From Paraburkholderia sacchari (GTDB lineage Bacteria; Pseudomonadota; Gammaproteobacteria; Burkholderiales; Burkholderiaceae): a stretch of DNA of 64,000 nucleotides. The notes beneath the pieces are model-generated. The model was given only the letters and a program-made list of their open reading frames with translations, searched no databases and was not told the origin of the DNA. The stretch covers positions 648,499 to 712,498 of the forward strand of contig NZ_JTDB02000001.1 of NCBI RefSeq assembly GCF_000785435.2, given 5' to 3'. Positions 17,808-27,011 of this stretch are shown here, one piece after another (positions within the stretch are counted from its first letter, which is position 1; the number at the start of each line of letters is the position of its first letter). The position numbers were made by a program, and so were the translations under genes.

Positions 17808-19001
17808 ATGAAGCTGGAATTCTCTGCCGAGGACCAGGCATTTCGCGCCGAAGTGCGCGAGTTCGTGAAGCAGAACCTGTCGCCGCGCGTCAAGCGCAAG
17901 GCCGAACTAGGCCTGCGTATCGAGCGTGAAGACTACGTCGAGTGGTACACAAAACTCTACGAGAAGGGCTGGATCGCGCCGTCGTGGAAGAAGGAAGACG
18001 GCGGTCCTGGCTGGACGCACGTGCAGCGCTATATCTTCGATGAGGAAACGTTGCTCGGCGGCGCGCCGCGTATCGTGGCGAGCGGCATCAACATGCTTGG
18101 CCCGGTGCTCAATGCCTTTGGCACGCCTGAACAAAAGGCCAGATACATCCCGAAGATTCTGCGCAGCGAAACGTGGTGGGCGCAAGGCTTCTCGGAACCG
18201 GGCGCTGGCTCGGACCTCGCCGCAGTGCGTACGACCGCGGTGCTTGCCACGGACGATGAGGGCGAGCACTTCGTCGTCAACGGCCACAAGGTCTGGACCT
18301 CGTACGCTCACTGGTGCGACATGATGTTCGCACTGGTGCGTACCGATCCGAACGCGAAGCCGCAGGAGGGCATTTCGTTCCTGCTCATCGACATGCATGC
18401 GCCGGGCGTGGAAGTCCGCCCGATCAGGATGCTCGAAGGCGGCACCGACCTCAACGAGGTCTACCTGGACAACGTACGCGTGCCGAAGGAAAACCTCGTC
18501 GGCGAGCTGAACAAGGGCTGGACTTACGGCAAGTACCTGCTCGGTCACGAGCGCACCGGCATCGCCGGCATTGGTTCGTGCAAGCAGCAGCTTGCGCGCG
18601 CCAGGCACCTCGCGAAGCAGCAGGGCCTCGAGAACGACCCGCTGCTTCAGTCGCGTATCAGCCGATTCGAGGTCGAACTGATGGCTCTCGAATTCACCGG
18701 CCTGCGCATGCTCAGCGCGAACCAGGCGAGCCGCGTACCCTCGGTCGAAGCGCCGATGCTCAAGGTGCGCGGCACGGAGCTGCGCCAGGGGATATATGCA
18801 CTCCTGACTGAAGTAGCGGGTCCGTTCGGCGTGCCGTTCGACGAGCAGGCCATGCTCGATGCAGCCGGCTACGAAGGCCCGAGCCCGGACGAACTGGTTG
18901 CGGTCGCGGCGAACTATTTCGACGCACGCAAGGTGTCGATCTACGGCGGCACAAACGAAGTGCAGCGCAATCTGATCAGCCGCGCGTTCTTCAATGCTTG
19001 A
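17808..19001 (+). CDS. Acyl-CoA dehydrogenase, large subunit-like
   Basis: A 397-residue flavoprotein with the ACAD order: N-terminal helices, FAD segment WWAQGFSEPGAGSDLA, VNGHKVWTSYAHW, and C-terminal ISIYGGTNEVQRN-type motif (VSIYGGTNEVQRNLISRAFF). The first helices (PSWKKEDGGPGWTHVQRYIF) resemble PimC-type pimeloyl-CoA dehydrogenases that work as heterodimers with a second, more divergent ACAD, which is exactly what the next gene encodes. Electrons would pass to EtfBA at the end of the operon. Confidence 0.9.
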   Translation: MKLEFSAEDQAFRAEVREFVKQNLSPRVKRKAELGLRIEREDYVEWYTKLYEKGWIAPSWKKEDGGPGWTHVQRYIFDEETLLGGAPRIVASGINMLGPVLNAFGTPEQKARYIPKILRSETWWAQGFSEPGAGSDLAAVRTTAVLATDDEGEHFVVNGHKVWTSYAHWCDMMFALVRTDPNAKPQEGISFLLIDMHAPGVEVRPIRMLEGGTDLNEVYLDNVRVPKENLVGELNKGWTYGKYLLGHERTGIAGIGSCKQQLARARHLAKQQGLENDPLLQSRISRFEVELMALEFTGLRMLSANQASRVPSVEAPMLKVRGTELRQGIYALLTEVAGPFGVPFDEQAMLDAAGYEGPSPDELVAVAANYFDARKVSIYGGTNEVQRNLISRAFFNA

Positions 19002-19015
19002 GGCGGAACGAGAAC

Positions 19016-20164
19016 ATGGATTTTTCTTTGACTGAAGACCACGTCACGCTGCAGGATGCCGTGCGCCGCTTCTGCGACGGCGAATATCCCGCACACCTGC
19101 GTGGCAACGCCGAGGACAAGCAACTGGCCTCGAAACGCCGCCGGGGTCTAGCCGAGATGGGCATCACCGGCCTCGTAATCGATTCCGGTTATGGCGGCGG
19201 CGGCTATGGCGCGGTGGAAACCATGCTGGTCGCGCAACAGCTCGGTCGTGCGCTCGGCGGTGCGGGCTGGCTCGCGAGCGGCCTGCCGGCCGCAGCGCTG
19301 ATCGGCTCGGCCGGCAGCGAGGAGCAGAAGGCCAGGTGGCTCGAAGCCGCGGCAACCGGCGAAAAGGCGCTGGCGCTCGCCGTCAGCGAAGCCGAAGCGC
19401 GTTATGACATCGCGCGTCTGGCCGTGCCTGCCGCCGAAACGGGTGACGGCTGGAAGATAAAGGGCACCAAAACCATCGTGTTCGACGCCGCGATCGCTGA
19501 TGCCTTCGTGGTGGCGGCGCGGACTTCGGGCCAGCGTGGCGACAGGCACGGCCTGTCGCTCTTCCTCGTGGACGCGAAAACCGCAGGCGTCAGCCTGCGC
19601 AATTTCGCGACGATCGACGCGCGCGAAGCCGCTCATGTCACGTTCGACAACGTGGCCGTAAGCAAGGCCGATTTGATCGGCGCCGCCGGTGCGGCCTACG
19701 ACCTGATCGATGCCGCAATCGACCGCGCGAACGCTGCGCTGGTGGCGGAATCGGTGGGCGCGCTCGAAGCATTGCTCGAACACACGTCCGAACACCTGAC
19801 GACGCGTACGCAGTTCGGCGCGCCGCTCGCGAAGTTCCAGTCGCTGCAGCACCGCGTGGCCGACATGCTGATCGCGCTCGAACAGAGCAAGTCGATGGCC
19901 TGCGCAGCCGCGATGGCCGTGGACGAGAACGATCCCGAGCGCCGCCGCCGTTTCGTGTCGGCTGCGAAGACGTACGTCGGCGATGCGTGCCGCACGGCTG
20001 GCGAATGGGGCATCCAGTTGCACGGCGGCATGGGCATGACCGAAGAGTGCCGCGTTGGGCACTACGCGAAGCGCATGTTCGCGATCAACATGACCTACGG
20101 CGATGCCAGCTGGCATCTGCAGCGCTTCACTGCGCAGCGCCTCGCGCAGGAGAAAGCTGAATGA
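19016..20164 (+). CDS. Acyl-CoA dehydrogenase, small subunit-like
   Basis: A 382-residue ACAD homologue, PimD-like. It has the general ACAD fold (MGITGLVIDSGYGGGGYGAV, ALAVSEAEARYDIA, WGIQLHGGMGMTEECRVGHY) but a weaker flavin motif than its neighbour. ATG 19016 lies 14 bases after the stop of the large subunit, and its own stop overlaps the thiolase start by four bases. Paired ACAD genes of this type oxidise CoA esters of dicarboxylic, alicyclic or steroid-like acids in Proteobacteria and Actinobacteria. Confidence 0.88.
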   Translation: MDFSLTEDHVTLQDAVRRFCDGEYPAHLRGNAEDKQLASKRRRGLAEMGITGLVIDSGYGGGGYGAVETMLVAQQLGRALGGAGWLASGLPAAALIGSAGSEEQKARWLEAAATGEKALALAVSEAEARYDIARLAVPAAETGDGWKIKGTKTIVFDAAIADAFVVAARTSGQRGDRHGLSLFLVDAKTAGVSLRNFATIDAREAAHVTFDNVAVSKADLIGAAGAAYDLIDAAIDRANAALVAESVGALEALLEHTSEHLTTRTQFGAPLAKFQSLQHRVADMLIALEQSKSMACAAAMAVDENDPERRRRFVSAAKTYVGDACRTAGEWGIQLHGGMGMTEECRVGHYAKRMFAINMTYGDASWHLQRFTAQRLAQEKAE

Positions 20165-21324
20165 GTCTGAACGGAGCAGCCTATATCGTCGGCGCCTACG
20201 AGCACCCGACACGCAAGGCCGACGACCTTTCCGTGCTGCGCCTGCACGCCGACGTGGCGAAGGGGGCGCTCGAGGACGCGGGCCTGACGAAGGACGACAT
20301 CGACGGCTACTTCTGCGCAGGTGACGCGCCGGGTCTCGGTACCACGACGGTCGCCGAATATCTGGGCCTCGAGCTGCGCCATGTCGATTCGACCGAGTGC
20401 GGCGGTTCCGCGCCGATCCTGCACGTCGCGCACGCCGCTGAAGCGATCAAGGCCGGCCGCTGCAACGTGGCGCTGATCACGCTCGCGGGCCGTCCGCGTG
20501 CCGCGGGCGCCGCGCTGTCGCTGAAGGCGCCGGACCCCGACGCGCCCGAAGTGCAGTTCGAGCTGCCGTTCGGCCCGGCCACGCAGAACCTGTACGGCAT
20601 GGTCGCGAAGCGTCACATGTACGAATTCGGCACCACGAGCGAGCAGCTCGCGTGGATCAAGGTGGCGGCCTCGCATCACGCGCAGCACAACCCGAACGCG
20701 ATGCTGCGCAATGTCGTGACGGTCGAAGACGTCGTCAATTCTCCGCTGGTGGCCGATCCGCTGCACCGCCTCGACTGCTGCGTGATGAGCGACGGCGGCG
20801 GCGCGCTGATCGTTGCGCGCCCGGAAATCGCGAAGCAGCTCAAGCGCCCGCTCGTCAAGGTGCGCGGCACGGGCGAGGCACCGAAGCATGCGGCCGGCGG
20901 CAACATCGACCTCACCTGGTCGGCGGCGAAATGGTCGGGGGCGGCGGCGTTCGCCGAGGCTGGCCTCACGCCGCAGGACATCAGGTACGCGTCGTTGTAC
21001 GACAGCTTCACGATCACGGTGCTGATGCAGCTCGAAGACCTCGGCTTCTGCAGGAAGGGCGAGGGTGGCAGGTTCGTGATGGACGGCAACCTGATCTCGG
21101 GCGTCGGCAAGCTGCCGTTCAATACCGATGGCGGCGGATTGTGCAACAACCACCCGGCCAACCGCGGCGGCGTCACCAAGGTGATCGAGGCCGTGCGCCA
21201 GCTGCGCGGCGAGGCGCATCCCGCCGTGCAGGTCAAGAACTGCGATATCGCGCTCGCGAACGGTATCGGCGGCGCGCTGGCGTCGCGTCACACCGCGGGC
21301 ACGCTGATCCTGGAACGGGAGTAA
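20161..21324 (+). CDS. Thiolase-like protein (lipid-transfer/SCPx type)
   Basis: A 387-residue thiolase-fold enzyme. The nucleophile position is in STECGGSAPILHVAHAA (C80), and a conserved NHP sits in CNNHPANRGG. The usual second catalytic cysteine near the C-terminus is not obvious: the segment reads DIALANGIGGALASR. That pattern, together with the following DUF35 gene, is seen in Ltp2-like retro-aldolases of steroid side-chain degradation as well as in true SCPx thiolases. The ATG overlaps the stop of the preceding gene. It would cleave a 3-oxo- or 3-hydroxyacyl-CoA, releasing a short CoA ester or a ketone/aldehyde. Confidence 0.85.
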   Translation: MSLNGAAYIVGAYEHPTRKADDLSVLRLHADVAKGALEDAGLTKDDIDGYFCAGDAPGLGTTTVAEYLGLELRHVDSTECGGSAPILHVAHAAEAIKAGRCNVALITLAGRPRAAGAALSLKAPDPDAPEVQFELPFGPATQNLYGMVAKRHMYEFGTTSEQLAWIKVAASHHAQHNPNAMLRNVVTVEDVVNSPLVADPLHRLDCCVMSDGGGALIVARPEIAKQLKRPLVKVRGTGEAPKHAAGGNIDLTWSAAKWSGAAAFAEAGLTPQDIRYASLYDSFTITVLMQLEDLGFCRKGEGGRFVMDGNLISGVGKLPFNTDGGGLCNNHPANRGGVTKVIEAVRQLRGEAHPAVQVKNCDIALANGIGGALASRHTAGTLILERE

Positions 21325-21326
21325 CC

Positions 21327-21776
21327 ATGAGCACGAATCAAGCGACTGCTGGCGCAAGCGCTCCGGACGCCAAACCCGCCACGAAGCCAGGTGGCCCGAG
21401 CCGCATTCCCGCACCGCGCGTGCTTCCCGAGGCGATGCCGTTCTGGGAGGCGGCCAAAGACGGCCGCCTGCTCGTGAAGCGCTGCGAGGACTGCGGCGAG
21501 ACGCACTACTACCCGCGCGACATCTGCCCGCATTGCATGAGCGCGAGTACGGAATGGCTCGAGTCGAAGGGCCTGGGCATGGTCTATTCGTTCAGCACGA
21601 TGGGCAAGGAGGAGGCACGTTACACGCTGGCCTACGTGAGCCTCGACGAGGGCGTGACGATGTTGACCAATCTCGTCGATTGCGACGCGGCCGCACTGTC
21701 GATCGGTCAGCGCGTCAAGGTGGTATTCAAGCCCAGCGAGGGTGGCTATCCGGTGCCGATGTTCGCGCCGGCCTGA
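21327..21776 (+). CDS. DUF35 zinc-ribbon/OB-fold partner of the thiolase
   Basis: A 149-residue protein with an N-terminal extension, a zinc ribbon (CEDC at about 52-55 and CPHC at about 67-70), and an acyl-CoA-binding OB fold (GMVYSFSTMGKEE, LAYVSLDEGVTMLTNLVD). These proteins bind SCPx-type thiolases or MaoC-type hydratases and complete the active complex. GGGAG precedes ATG 21327, two bases after the thiolase stop, so a 1:1 complex is likely. Confidence 0.88.
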   Translation: MSTNQATAGASAPDAKPATKPGGPSRIPAPRVLPEAMPFWEAAKDGRLLVKRCEDCGETHYYPRDICPHCMSASTEWLESKGLGMVYSFSTMGKEEARYTLAYVSLDEGVTMLTNLVDCDAAALSIGQRVKVVFKPSEGGYPVPMFAPA

Positions 21777-21788
21777 AGGAGATTGAGC

Positions 21789-23018
21789 ATGTCTGCGGAT
21801 TTCAAGGAACAGCATGGCCGGCACGATGCGAAGAAGGGGCCGCTGTCGCGCTTCACGATCATCGACGCCTCGCGTGTGCGTGCGGGCCCAACGGCCATGC
21901 GCGTGTTCGCCGACATGGGCGCGCGCGTGATCAAGCTGGAGATCCCGCCAGGCGCGCCGGGCGGCGACGACATGATCGGCGGCCGCGACCACAACCGCGC
22001 CGACTACGAGAACCTGCATCGCAACAAGGAAAGCCTGACGCTGAACATGAAGGATCCGGCCGGCCTTGCGATCCTGCAAGAACTGGTCAAGCGCGCCGAC
22101 GTGTTCATCGAGAACTTCCGGCCGGACGTCAAGGAGCGCCTCGGCATCGGCTATGAGGCGTTGCGCGCCGCCAATCCGCGCATCGTCTACGCGAGCATCT
22201 CGGGCTTCGGCCAGGATGGCCCGTATGCGAAGTGGCCGGGTTTCGACTCGATCGCGCAGGGCATGGGCGGACTCATGAGCCTGACCGGCAAGCCGGGCGA
22301 AGGCCCGATGCGCGTCGGCATTCCGATCGCCGACCTGTGCGCGGGGCACTTCTGCGCTCAGGCGATCCTGACCGCGCTGCTGGAGCGCGAAGCGTCGGGC
22401 GAAGGCCAGTGGGTGCAGACCTCGCTGCTGGAGGCGCAGATCGCCATGCTCGACTTCCAGGCCGCGCAGTGGCTGGTGGACCGCAAGGTGCCCGAGCAGG
22501 TCGGCAACGAGCATCCGCTCACGGTGCCGACCGGCGTGTTCTCGACGAAGGATGGCTACCTGAACCTGGCCGCGATCGGCAACTCGATGTTCGCGCGCCT
22601 GTGCGAGGCGCTCGGCCTGCAGCACCTCATTGGCCAGCCCGGCTACGAGTCGGACCCGGCGCGCGTGGAAAACCGCGATGCGGTCAACAAGGCGGTGGGC
22701 GAGGTGTTCCTCACGCGCACCACGCGCGAGTGGACCGAATTGCTGATCAAGGTCGGCGTGCCGTGCGGCCCGATCTACAAGGTGAACGAAGTATTCGACG
22801 ATCCGCAGGTCAGGCATCTCGGCATCGCGTGGCCCGCCAACGTGCCGGGCAAGGGCGAGGTGTCGTTCGTCGGCACGCCGTTCCGTCTTTCGCGATACCA
22901 GCGCGCCGAGATGCCGCGCCTGGCTCCTGAGCAGGGCGAGCATACGCACGCGATCCTGGGCGAGCTTGGCTACACGGATCAGCAGATTGAGCAGTGGCGC
23001 TCGGCCTTCGTGGTCTGA
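21789..23018 (+). CDS. Class III CoA-transferase (CaiB/BaiF)
   Basis: A 409-residue family III transferase that moves CoA between a donor thioester and a carboxylic acid. The catalytic aspartate is in GFDSIAQGMGG (D153); VIKLEIPP, FIENFRPDVKERLGI and VPTGVFSTKDGYLNL are further family blocks. ATG 21789 has AAGGAG 7 bases upstream; a TTG at 21783 is less likely. With the synthetase at 15631 it gives the operon two routes to CoA activation, perhaps one for the starting acid and one for recycling. Confidence 0.92.
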   Translation: MSADFKEQHGRHDAKKGPLSRFTIIDASRVRAGPTAMRVFADMGARVIKLEIPPGAPGGDDMIGGRDHNRADYENLHRNKESLTLNMKDPAGLAILQELVKRADVFIENFRPDVKERLGIGYEALRAANPRIVYASISGFGQDGPYAKWPGFDSIAQGMGGLMSLTGKPGEGPMRVGIPIADLCAGHFCAQAILTALLEREASGEGQWVQTSLLEAQIAMLDFQAAQWLVDRKVPEQVGNEHPLTVPTGVFSTKDGYLNLAAIGNSMFARLCEALGLQHLIGQPGYESDPARVENRDAVNKAVGEVFLTRTTREWTELLIKVGVPCGPIYKVNEVFDDPQVRHLGIAWPANVPGKGEVSFVGTPFRLSRYQRAEMPRLAPEQGEHTHAILGELGYTDQQIEQWRSAFVV

Positions 23019-23052
23019 CGCGCCTTAACGGAAGGCATTGGAGAGAGACGAC

Positions 23053-24051
23053 ATGGCACGACTGGTCGCCGGATTCGGTTCATCGCACAGCATCATGCTG
23101 GTTTGCCAGCGCGAGGACTGGCAGCACGGTTTCAAGCAGGTCGATCCGAAGAATCCGCATTACTTCGATCGACTCGGCAACCCCACGACCTATGAAGAGC
23201 TGCTCAAGATCGCGCCGGCGGATGCCGAGGCGATGGTGACGGCCGGGAAAATGGGCGAGCGTTACGATCAGGCCGAAGCGGCCATGGACGAGTTGCGCGA
23301 GCGTATCCGCGCGGCGAAACTTGACGTGCTGCTCGTGGTCGGCGATGACCAGACGGAGTTATTTCGCACCACAAATAATCCGGCCTTCGCGATCTACTAC
23401 GGCGAGACGATCCGCAACGCGAAGCGCGTGTCGAGCCCGAACGAAAGCTGGTACGCGAAGGCGCGCACGATGCGCCAGGAGCCGGATGCCGACGTGCACT
23501 ATCCGGTCAAGGCCGACATGGCCCGGTGGCTGATCCGCGAGCTGTGCAACCGCGACTTCGACATCGCAGCAATGGATGGCCTCGAGCGCGACCAGTACGA
23601 GGGCCATGCGTTCTCCTTCATTCATCGCCGCTATTTACAGGATCTCGACCTGCCCGTCATCCCGGTCATCGTCAATACCTTCGATCCACCGAACCAGCCC
23701 ACGCCGCGCCGCTGCATCCAGCTCGGCCGTGCGCTGCGCGAGTTGATCGAAGCCTATCCGGAGAACTTGCGCGTGGGCGTGCTTGCGTCGGGCGGCCTGT
23801 CGCATTTCGTGGTGGACGAGGAGCTCGACCTCGGCATCATTGCCGCGATCCGCCGCAAGGACAGCGACTGGCTGGCCGCACTCGATCCGAAGCAGTTGCA
23901 GGCCGGCAGCTCGGAAATCCGCAACTGGATCATCGGCGTCGAGGCGCTCAACTCGCTCGACCTCGAATGGGTCCGCTACGTGGCTGGCTACCGCACGGCA
24001 GCGCTAACCGGCACGGGTCTCGCCTTCGCGGCCTGGCACACACTCGACTGA
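23053..24051 (+). CDS. Extradiol ring-cleavage dioxygenase, LigB superfamily
   Basis: A 332-residue class III (protocatechuate 4,5-dioxygenase beta-like) enzyme. H12 in GSSHS, a histidine in NPHYFDRLG and the glutamate in SHFVVDEELD are the likely Fe(II) ligands, and HAFSFIHRRYL contains the probable catalytic histidine. The start is ATG 23053 after GGAGAGAG. It would open a catecholic ring between a hydroxylated and a neighbouring carbon to give a semialdehyde or oxo-acid, consistent with the aldolase genes that follow. There is no separate LigA-type small subunit nearby. The ring substrate is unknown. Confidence 0.88.
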   Translation: MARLVAGFGSSHSIMLVCQREDWQHGFKQVDPKNPHYFDRLGNPTTYEELLKIAPADAEAMVTAGKMGERYDQAEAAMDELRERIRAAKLDVLLVVGDDQTELFRTTNNPAFAIYYGETIRNAKRVSSPNESWYAKARTMRQEPDADVHYPVKADMARWLIRELCNRDFDIAAMDGLERDQYEGHAFSFIHRRYLQDLDLPVIPVIVNTFDPPNQPTPRRCIQLGRALRELIEAYPENLRVGVLASGGLSHFVVDEELDLGIIAAIRRKDSDWLAALDPKQLQAGSSEIRNWIIGVEALNSLDLEWVRYVAGYRTAALTGTGLAFAAWHTLD

Positions 24052-24127
24052 ACGCGGCAGTCCCGTCCCTGCCGGGCGGGGCGCGCACATGACACTTCAC
24101 GTTTCTATCAGGAAAGCACAACCCATC

Positions 24128-24781
24128 ATGGCTGACCAAAACGTACAGCGCCTGCGCCGGCTCGATTGCTGCGCCGTGTCGGACGCGCTCGACAAACTCA
24201 AGCTGAACGGCGTGGTGAGCGGTTTGCCGCAACGCGCTGGCTCGGGCCGCATCGCGGGCCGCGCGATCACTGTCAAGCTCGGTACCGGCGAAGCGCCCCC
24301 GGGGCCGCCGGTGCATCTTGGCTGCACCGCAGTCGAGCAGGCCGATGCCGAGAGCGTGATCGTCGTTGAGCAGAAGAGCGGCGTGGAAGCGGGTTGCTGG
24401 GGCGGTCTGCTGTCGCTAGCTGCCAAGGTGCGCGGCGTGGCGGGCGTGGTCGCCGACGGCCCGGTGCGCGATATCGATGAAGCCATCGGCTACGAGCTGC
24501 CAGTGTTCAGCCGCGCGACCACGGCCCGCACCGCGCGTGCGCGCGTGGTCCAGAAGGGCACCAATGTGCCGGTGCAGATCGGCGACGTGACGGTGAACGC
24601 GGGCGACTACGTGGTGGCCGACAACAGCGCCGTGATCTTCATTCGCGCAGCCGATATCGAAGCCGTGCTCGAAACCGCCGAAATGATCGTCAACAAGGAA
24701 GCCGCGATGGCCAAGGCGATTCTGGCGGGTACGCCGGTTGGCCAGGTGATGGGCGGAACCTACGAGCACATGCTCAGGTAA
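24128..24781 (+). CDS. RraA-like/HMG-aldolase family protein 1
   Basis: A 217-residue class II pyruvate-aldolase relative (4-hydroxy-4-methyl-2-oxoglutarate or 4-carboxy-4-hydroxy-2-oxoadipate aldolase family). R114-D115 in DGPVRD are the conserved substrate- and metal-binding pair. The upstream position that is an aspartate in typical aldolases (G-D) reads W-G-G here (91-93), so catalysis may differ. ATG 24128 follows AGGAAAG; a start at 24089 is possible. First of three tandem paralogues. Confidence 0.85.
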   Translation: MADQNVQRLRRLDCCAVSDALDKLKLNGVVSGLPQRAGSGRIAGRAITVKLGTGEAPPGPPVHLGCTAVEQADAESVIVVEQKSGVEAGCWGGLLSLAAKVRGVAGVVADGPVRDIDEAIGYELPVFSRATTARTARARVVQKGTNVPVQIGDVTVNAGDYVVADNSAVIFIRAADIEAVLETAEMIVNKEAAMAKAILAGTPVGQVMGGTYEHMLR

Positions 24782-24830
24782 GCGGCAGCAGCCTCCGGAC
24801 AATTTCAGCAAACACGCAGGAATCCAAACC

Positions 24831-25490
24831 ATGACGACTCAGGACAAGAACGTCGAGCGTGCGTCGAAGCTCGATACCGCGACGCTCTCCGACGCACTCG
24901 ACAAGCTCGGCATCGTTGGCCAGTGCCACAAGATCAAGGCGCGCAGCACCGAGTTCCGCACCGCGGGCCGAGCGTTCACGATCAAATACGGTCCCGCCTC
25001 GAACCCGCCGGGCACCGTCGGCGACTTCATCGACGACGTACCGGCCGGCAGCATGATCGTGCTCGACAACAATGGCCGTGAAGACGCCACCGTGTGGGGC
25101 GACATCATGACCGAGATCGCGCACCGCCGCGGCATTGCCGGCACCGTGATCAACGGCGTGTGCCGTGACGTCGCGCTGTGCCTGAAACTTGGCTATCCGG
25201 TGTTCAGCCGCGACCACTGGATGCGCACAGGCAAGGATCGCGTGCAGGTCGAGGCGACGAACGTGCCCGTCAATATCGGCGAAGCGCGCGTGCAACCCGG
25301 CGATATTCTGCGCGGCGACGCTGACGGTGTGATCGTCATTCCCAAGGAGCACGAAGACGCGGTGCTCGACGCTGCCGAAACCATTCATCGCGCCGAGGAA
25401 GCGATTCGCGAAGCGTGCCGCGGCGGAATGCGTCTGGACGAAGCGCGCAAGCAGTTCAAGTACCACCAGTTGCAGACCCGGGAGCAATGA
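24831..25490 (+). CDS. RraA-like/HMG-aldolase family protein 2
   Basis: A 219-residue paralogue of its neighbours. It keeps G90-D91 (VWGDIM) and R112-D113 (GVCRD), so it has the fullest set of aldolase residues in the trio and is the best candidate for cleaving a hydroxy-oxo-acid from meta-cleavage into pyruvate plus a second product. Its C-terminus is rich in charged residues (ARKQFKYHQLQTREQ). The stop overlaps the possible first ATG of the next gene. Confidence 0.87.
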   Translation: MTTQDKNVERASKLDTATLSDALDKLGIVGQCHKIKARSTEFRTAGRAFTIKYGPASNPPGTVGDFIDDVPAGSMIVLDNNGREDATVWGDIMTEIAHRRGIAGTVINGVCRDVALCLKLGYPVFSRDHWMRTGKDRVQVEATNVPVNIGEARVQPGDILRGDADGVIVIPKEHEDAVLDAAETIHRAEEAIREACRGGMRLDEARKQFKYHQLQTREQ

Positions 25491-25492
25491 CG

Positions 25493-26155
25493 ATGAAAGA
25501 ACACAATCCGGCCACCACGGTACGCGAGACCATCGAGCGCGTGGAGACGAGGGTAATCGAAGCCGCGCGCAGGCTACCCGCGGCGACGCTGCACGAGGCG
25601 GGCGGCAAGATCGGCGCGTTGCCCTGGGCGATCAAGCCCGTCGCACCGCGTTTCAGGATTTGCGGCACTGCCATCACCGTGCATTCGCCGGGCGGCGACA
25701 ATCTCTGGCTGCATCGCGCACTCGTGCTCGCCCAGCCGGGCGACGTGCTGGTCGTGTACACCAATGGCGTCTACGAACACGGCTATTGGGGCGAGGTCAT
25801 GACGACGGCCGCGAAGGTGCGTGGACTGGCCGGTCTCGTGATCGACGGCGGCGTGCGCGATGCCGACCTGCTCGAGGAGATTGGCTTTCCGGTGTTCGCC
25901 CGGGGCCTGTCGATCCGGGGCACGGGCAAGGACTATGGCGCGATCGGCTGGATCAACGAACCGGTGATGATCGGCAACGTCACGATCAGCGCGGGCGATC
26001 TGATCGCAGGCGACCGCGACGGCGTGGTTGCCATCCCGCGCTCACGCGCCGCGGACGTGGTAGAGAAGGCTGCAAAGCGCGAAGCGGACGAGGCCGCGAT
26101 CTGCAAGCGCATCGAAGCGGGCGCAACCACGATGCAGATCTACGACTTCCACTGA
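25493..26155 (+). CDS. RraA-like/HMG-aldolase family protein 3
   Basis: A 220-residue paralogue. R122-D123 (GGVRD) are kept; the G-D pair reads G100-E101 (YWGEVM), a conservative change. ATG 25493 has GGAG eight bases upstream, whereas the earlier ATG 25487, which overlaps the previous stop, is only two bases from it. It may serve a second aldol substrate, act as oxaloacetate decarboxylase (a common side activity of the fold), or form hetero-oligomers with the other two. Confidence 0.86.
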   Translation: MKEHNPATTVRETIERVETRVIEAARRLPAATLHEAGGKIGALPWAIKPVAPRFRICGTAITVHSPGGDNLWLHRALVLAQPGDVLVVYTNGVYEHGYWGEVMTTAAKVRGLAGLVIDGGVRDADLLEEIGFPVFARGLSIRGTGKDYGAIGWINEPVMIGNVTISAGDLIAGDRDGVVAIPRSRAADVVEKAAKREADEAAICKRIEAGATTMQIYDFH

Positions 26156-26162
26156 GCCCACG

Positions 26163-26942
26163 ATGACCACTCAACCCGCCGCACATTCGCCCGGCCTCGC
26201 GCCCTCGCTCGAGGTCGCCGGAGCGGTCGCGACCATCACGCTGCGCCGGCCGGACGTGGCGAACCGGCTCGACCCGGAAGATCTCGAGACCCTGGGGGGC
26301 TTCATTCGCGACGTGAATGCACGACGAGAGGTGCTCGTGCTGCGATTGTGCGCGCAAGGACGGCATTTTTGCGCCGGCTTCAACATCGGCAGCGTGGCCG
26401 GAGACAATGCGGGCGAGCGCTTCGAGGCACTCGCGAACGAACTGGAGCGTGCGCGTCCGGTGACGATCGCGGCGATCAACGGGGGAATCTACGGTGGCGC
26501 GACGGATCTTGCGCTTGCCTGCGATTTTCGCATCGGCGTCGAGACGACCCAGATGTTCGTGCCGGCTGCGCGCCTTGGCTTGCTGTTCTATCGCGGCGGG
26601 TTGCAGCGATACGTGTCGCGCCTCGGGTTGAACGTGGCGAAGAAGCTGCTCCTCACGGCCGCTACGTTCGATGCGGCGCAGATGCTGGCCTGCGGCTTCC
26701 TCGACACGGTCGTGGAACCGGCGGCGCTGCATCAGGAAGTTGAGCGCCTGAGCGGCGAGCTGGCCGCCATGGCGCCGCTTGCGCTGCTCGGAATGAAGAA
26801 GCATCTGAATGGCATCGCAAGCGGCACATTCGATGAAAACGAATTTCGGCGCGACGTTGCGCAGTCGGATGCGTCGCATGACTTGCGCGAAGGTGCGCTC
26901 GCGTGGAAAGAAAAGCGCAAGCCCGAGTTCCGCGGTGAATAG
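26163..26942 (+). CDS. Enoyl-CoA hydratase/isomerase family protein
   Basis: A 259-residue crotonase-fold protein. Oxyanion-hole segments are HFCAGFNIGS (about 64-73) and INGGIYGGATDLALACDFRIG (centred at about 105). The two usual hydratase glutamates are not obvious in FVPAARLGLLFYRGG, where E is replaced, so it may be an isomerase, hydrolase or C-C lyase of the family rather than a hydratase. It starts seven bases after the aldolase stop. Divergent from the other crotonase at 9997. Confidence 0.85.
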   Translation: MTTQPAAHSPGLAPSLEVAGAVATITLRRPDVANRLDPEDLETLGGFIRDVNARREVLVLRLCAQGRHFCAGFNIGSVAGDNAGERFEALANELERARPVTIAAINGGIYGGATDLALACDFRIGVETTQMFVPAARLGLLFYRGGLQRYVSRLGLNVAKKLLLTAATFDAAQMLACGFLDTVVEPAALHQEVERLSGELAAMAPLALLGMKKHLNGIASGTFDENEFRRDVAQSDASHDLREGALAWKEKRKPEFRGE

Positions 26943-27011
26943 AGCAGCGGTCGATGAGGCGCGACAGCGGCTGCGGATGCGCAGCGGCTTCGATATGGAG
27001 AGAGGCAATCA

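Noticed and set aside
15646..17841. A 731-codon open frame on the minus strand
   Set aside because: It is the antisense shadow of the acyl-CoA synthetase gene in high-GC sequence; its composition is arginine- and histidine-rich and matches no family.
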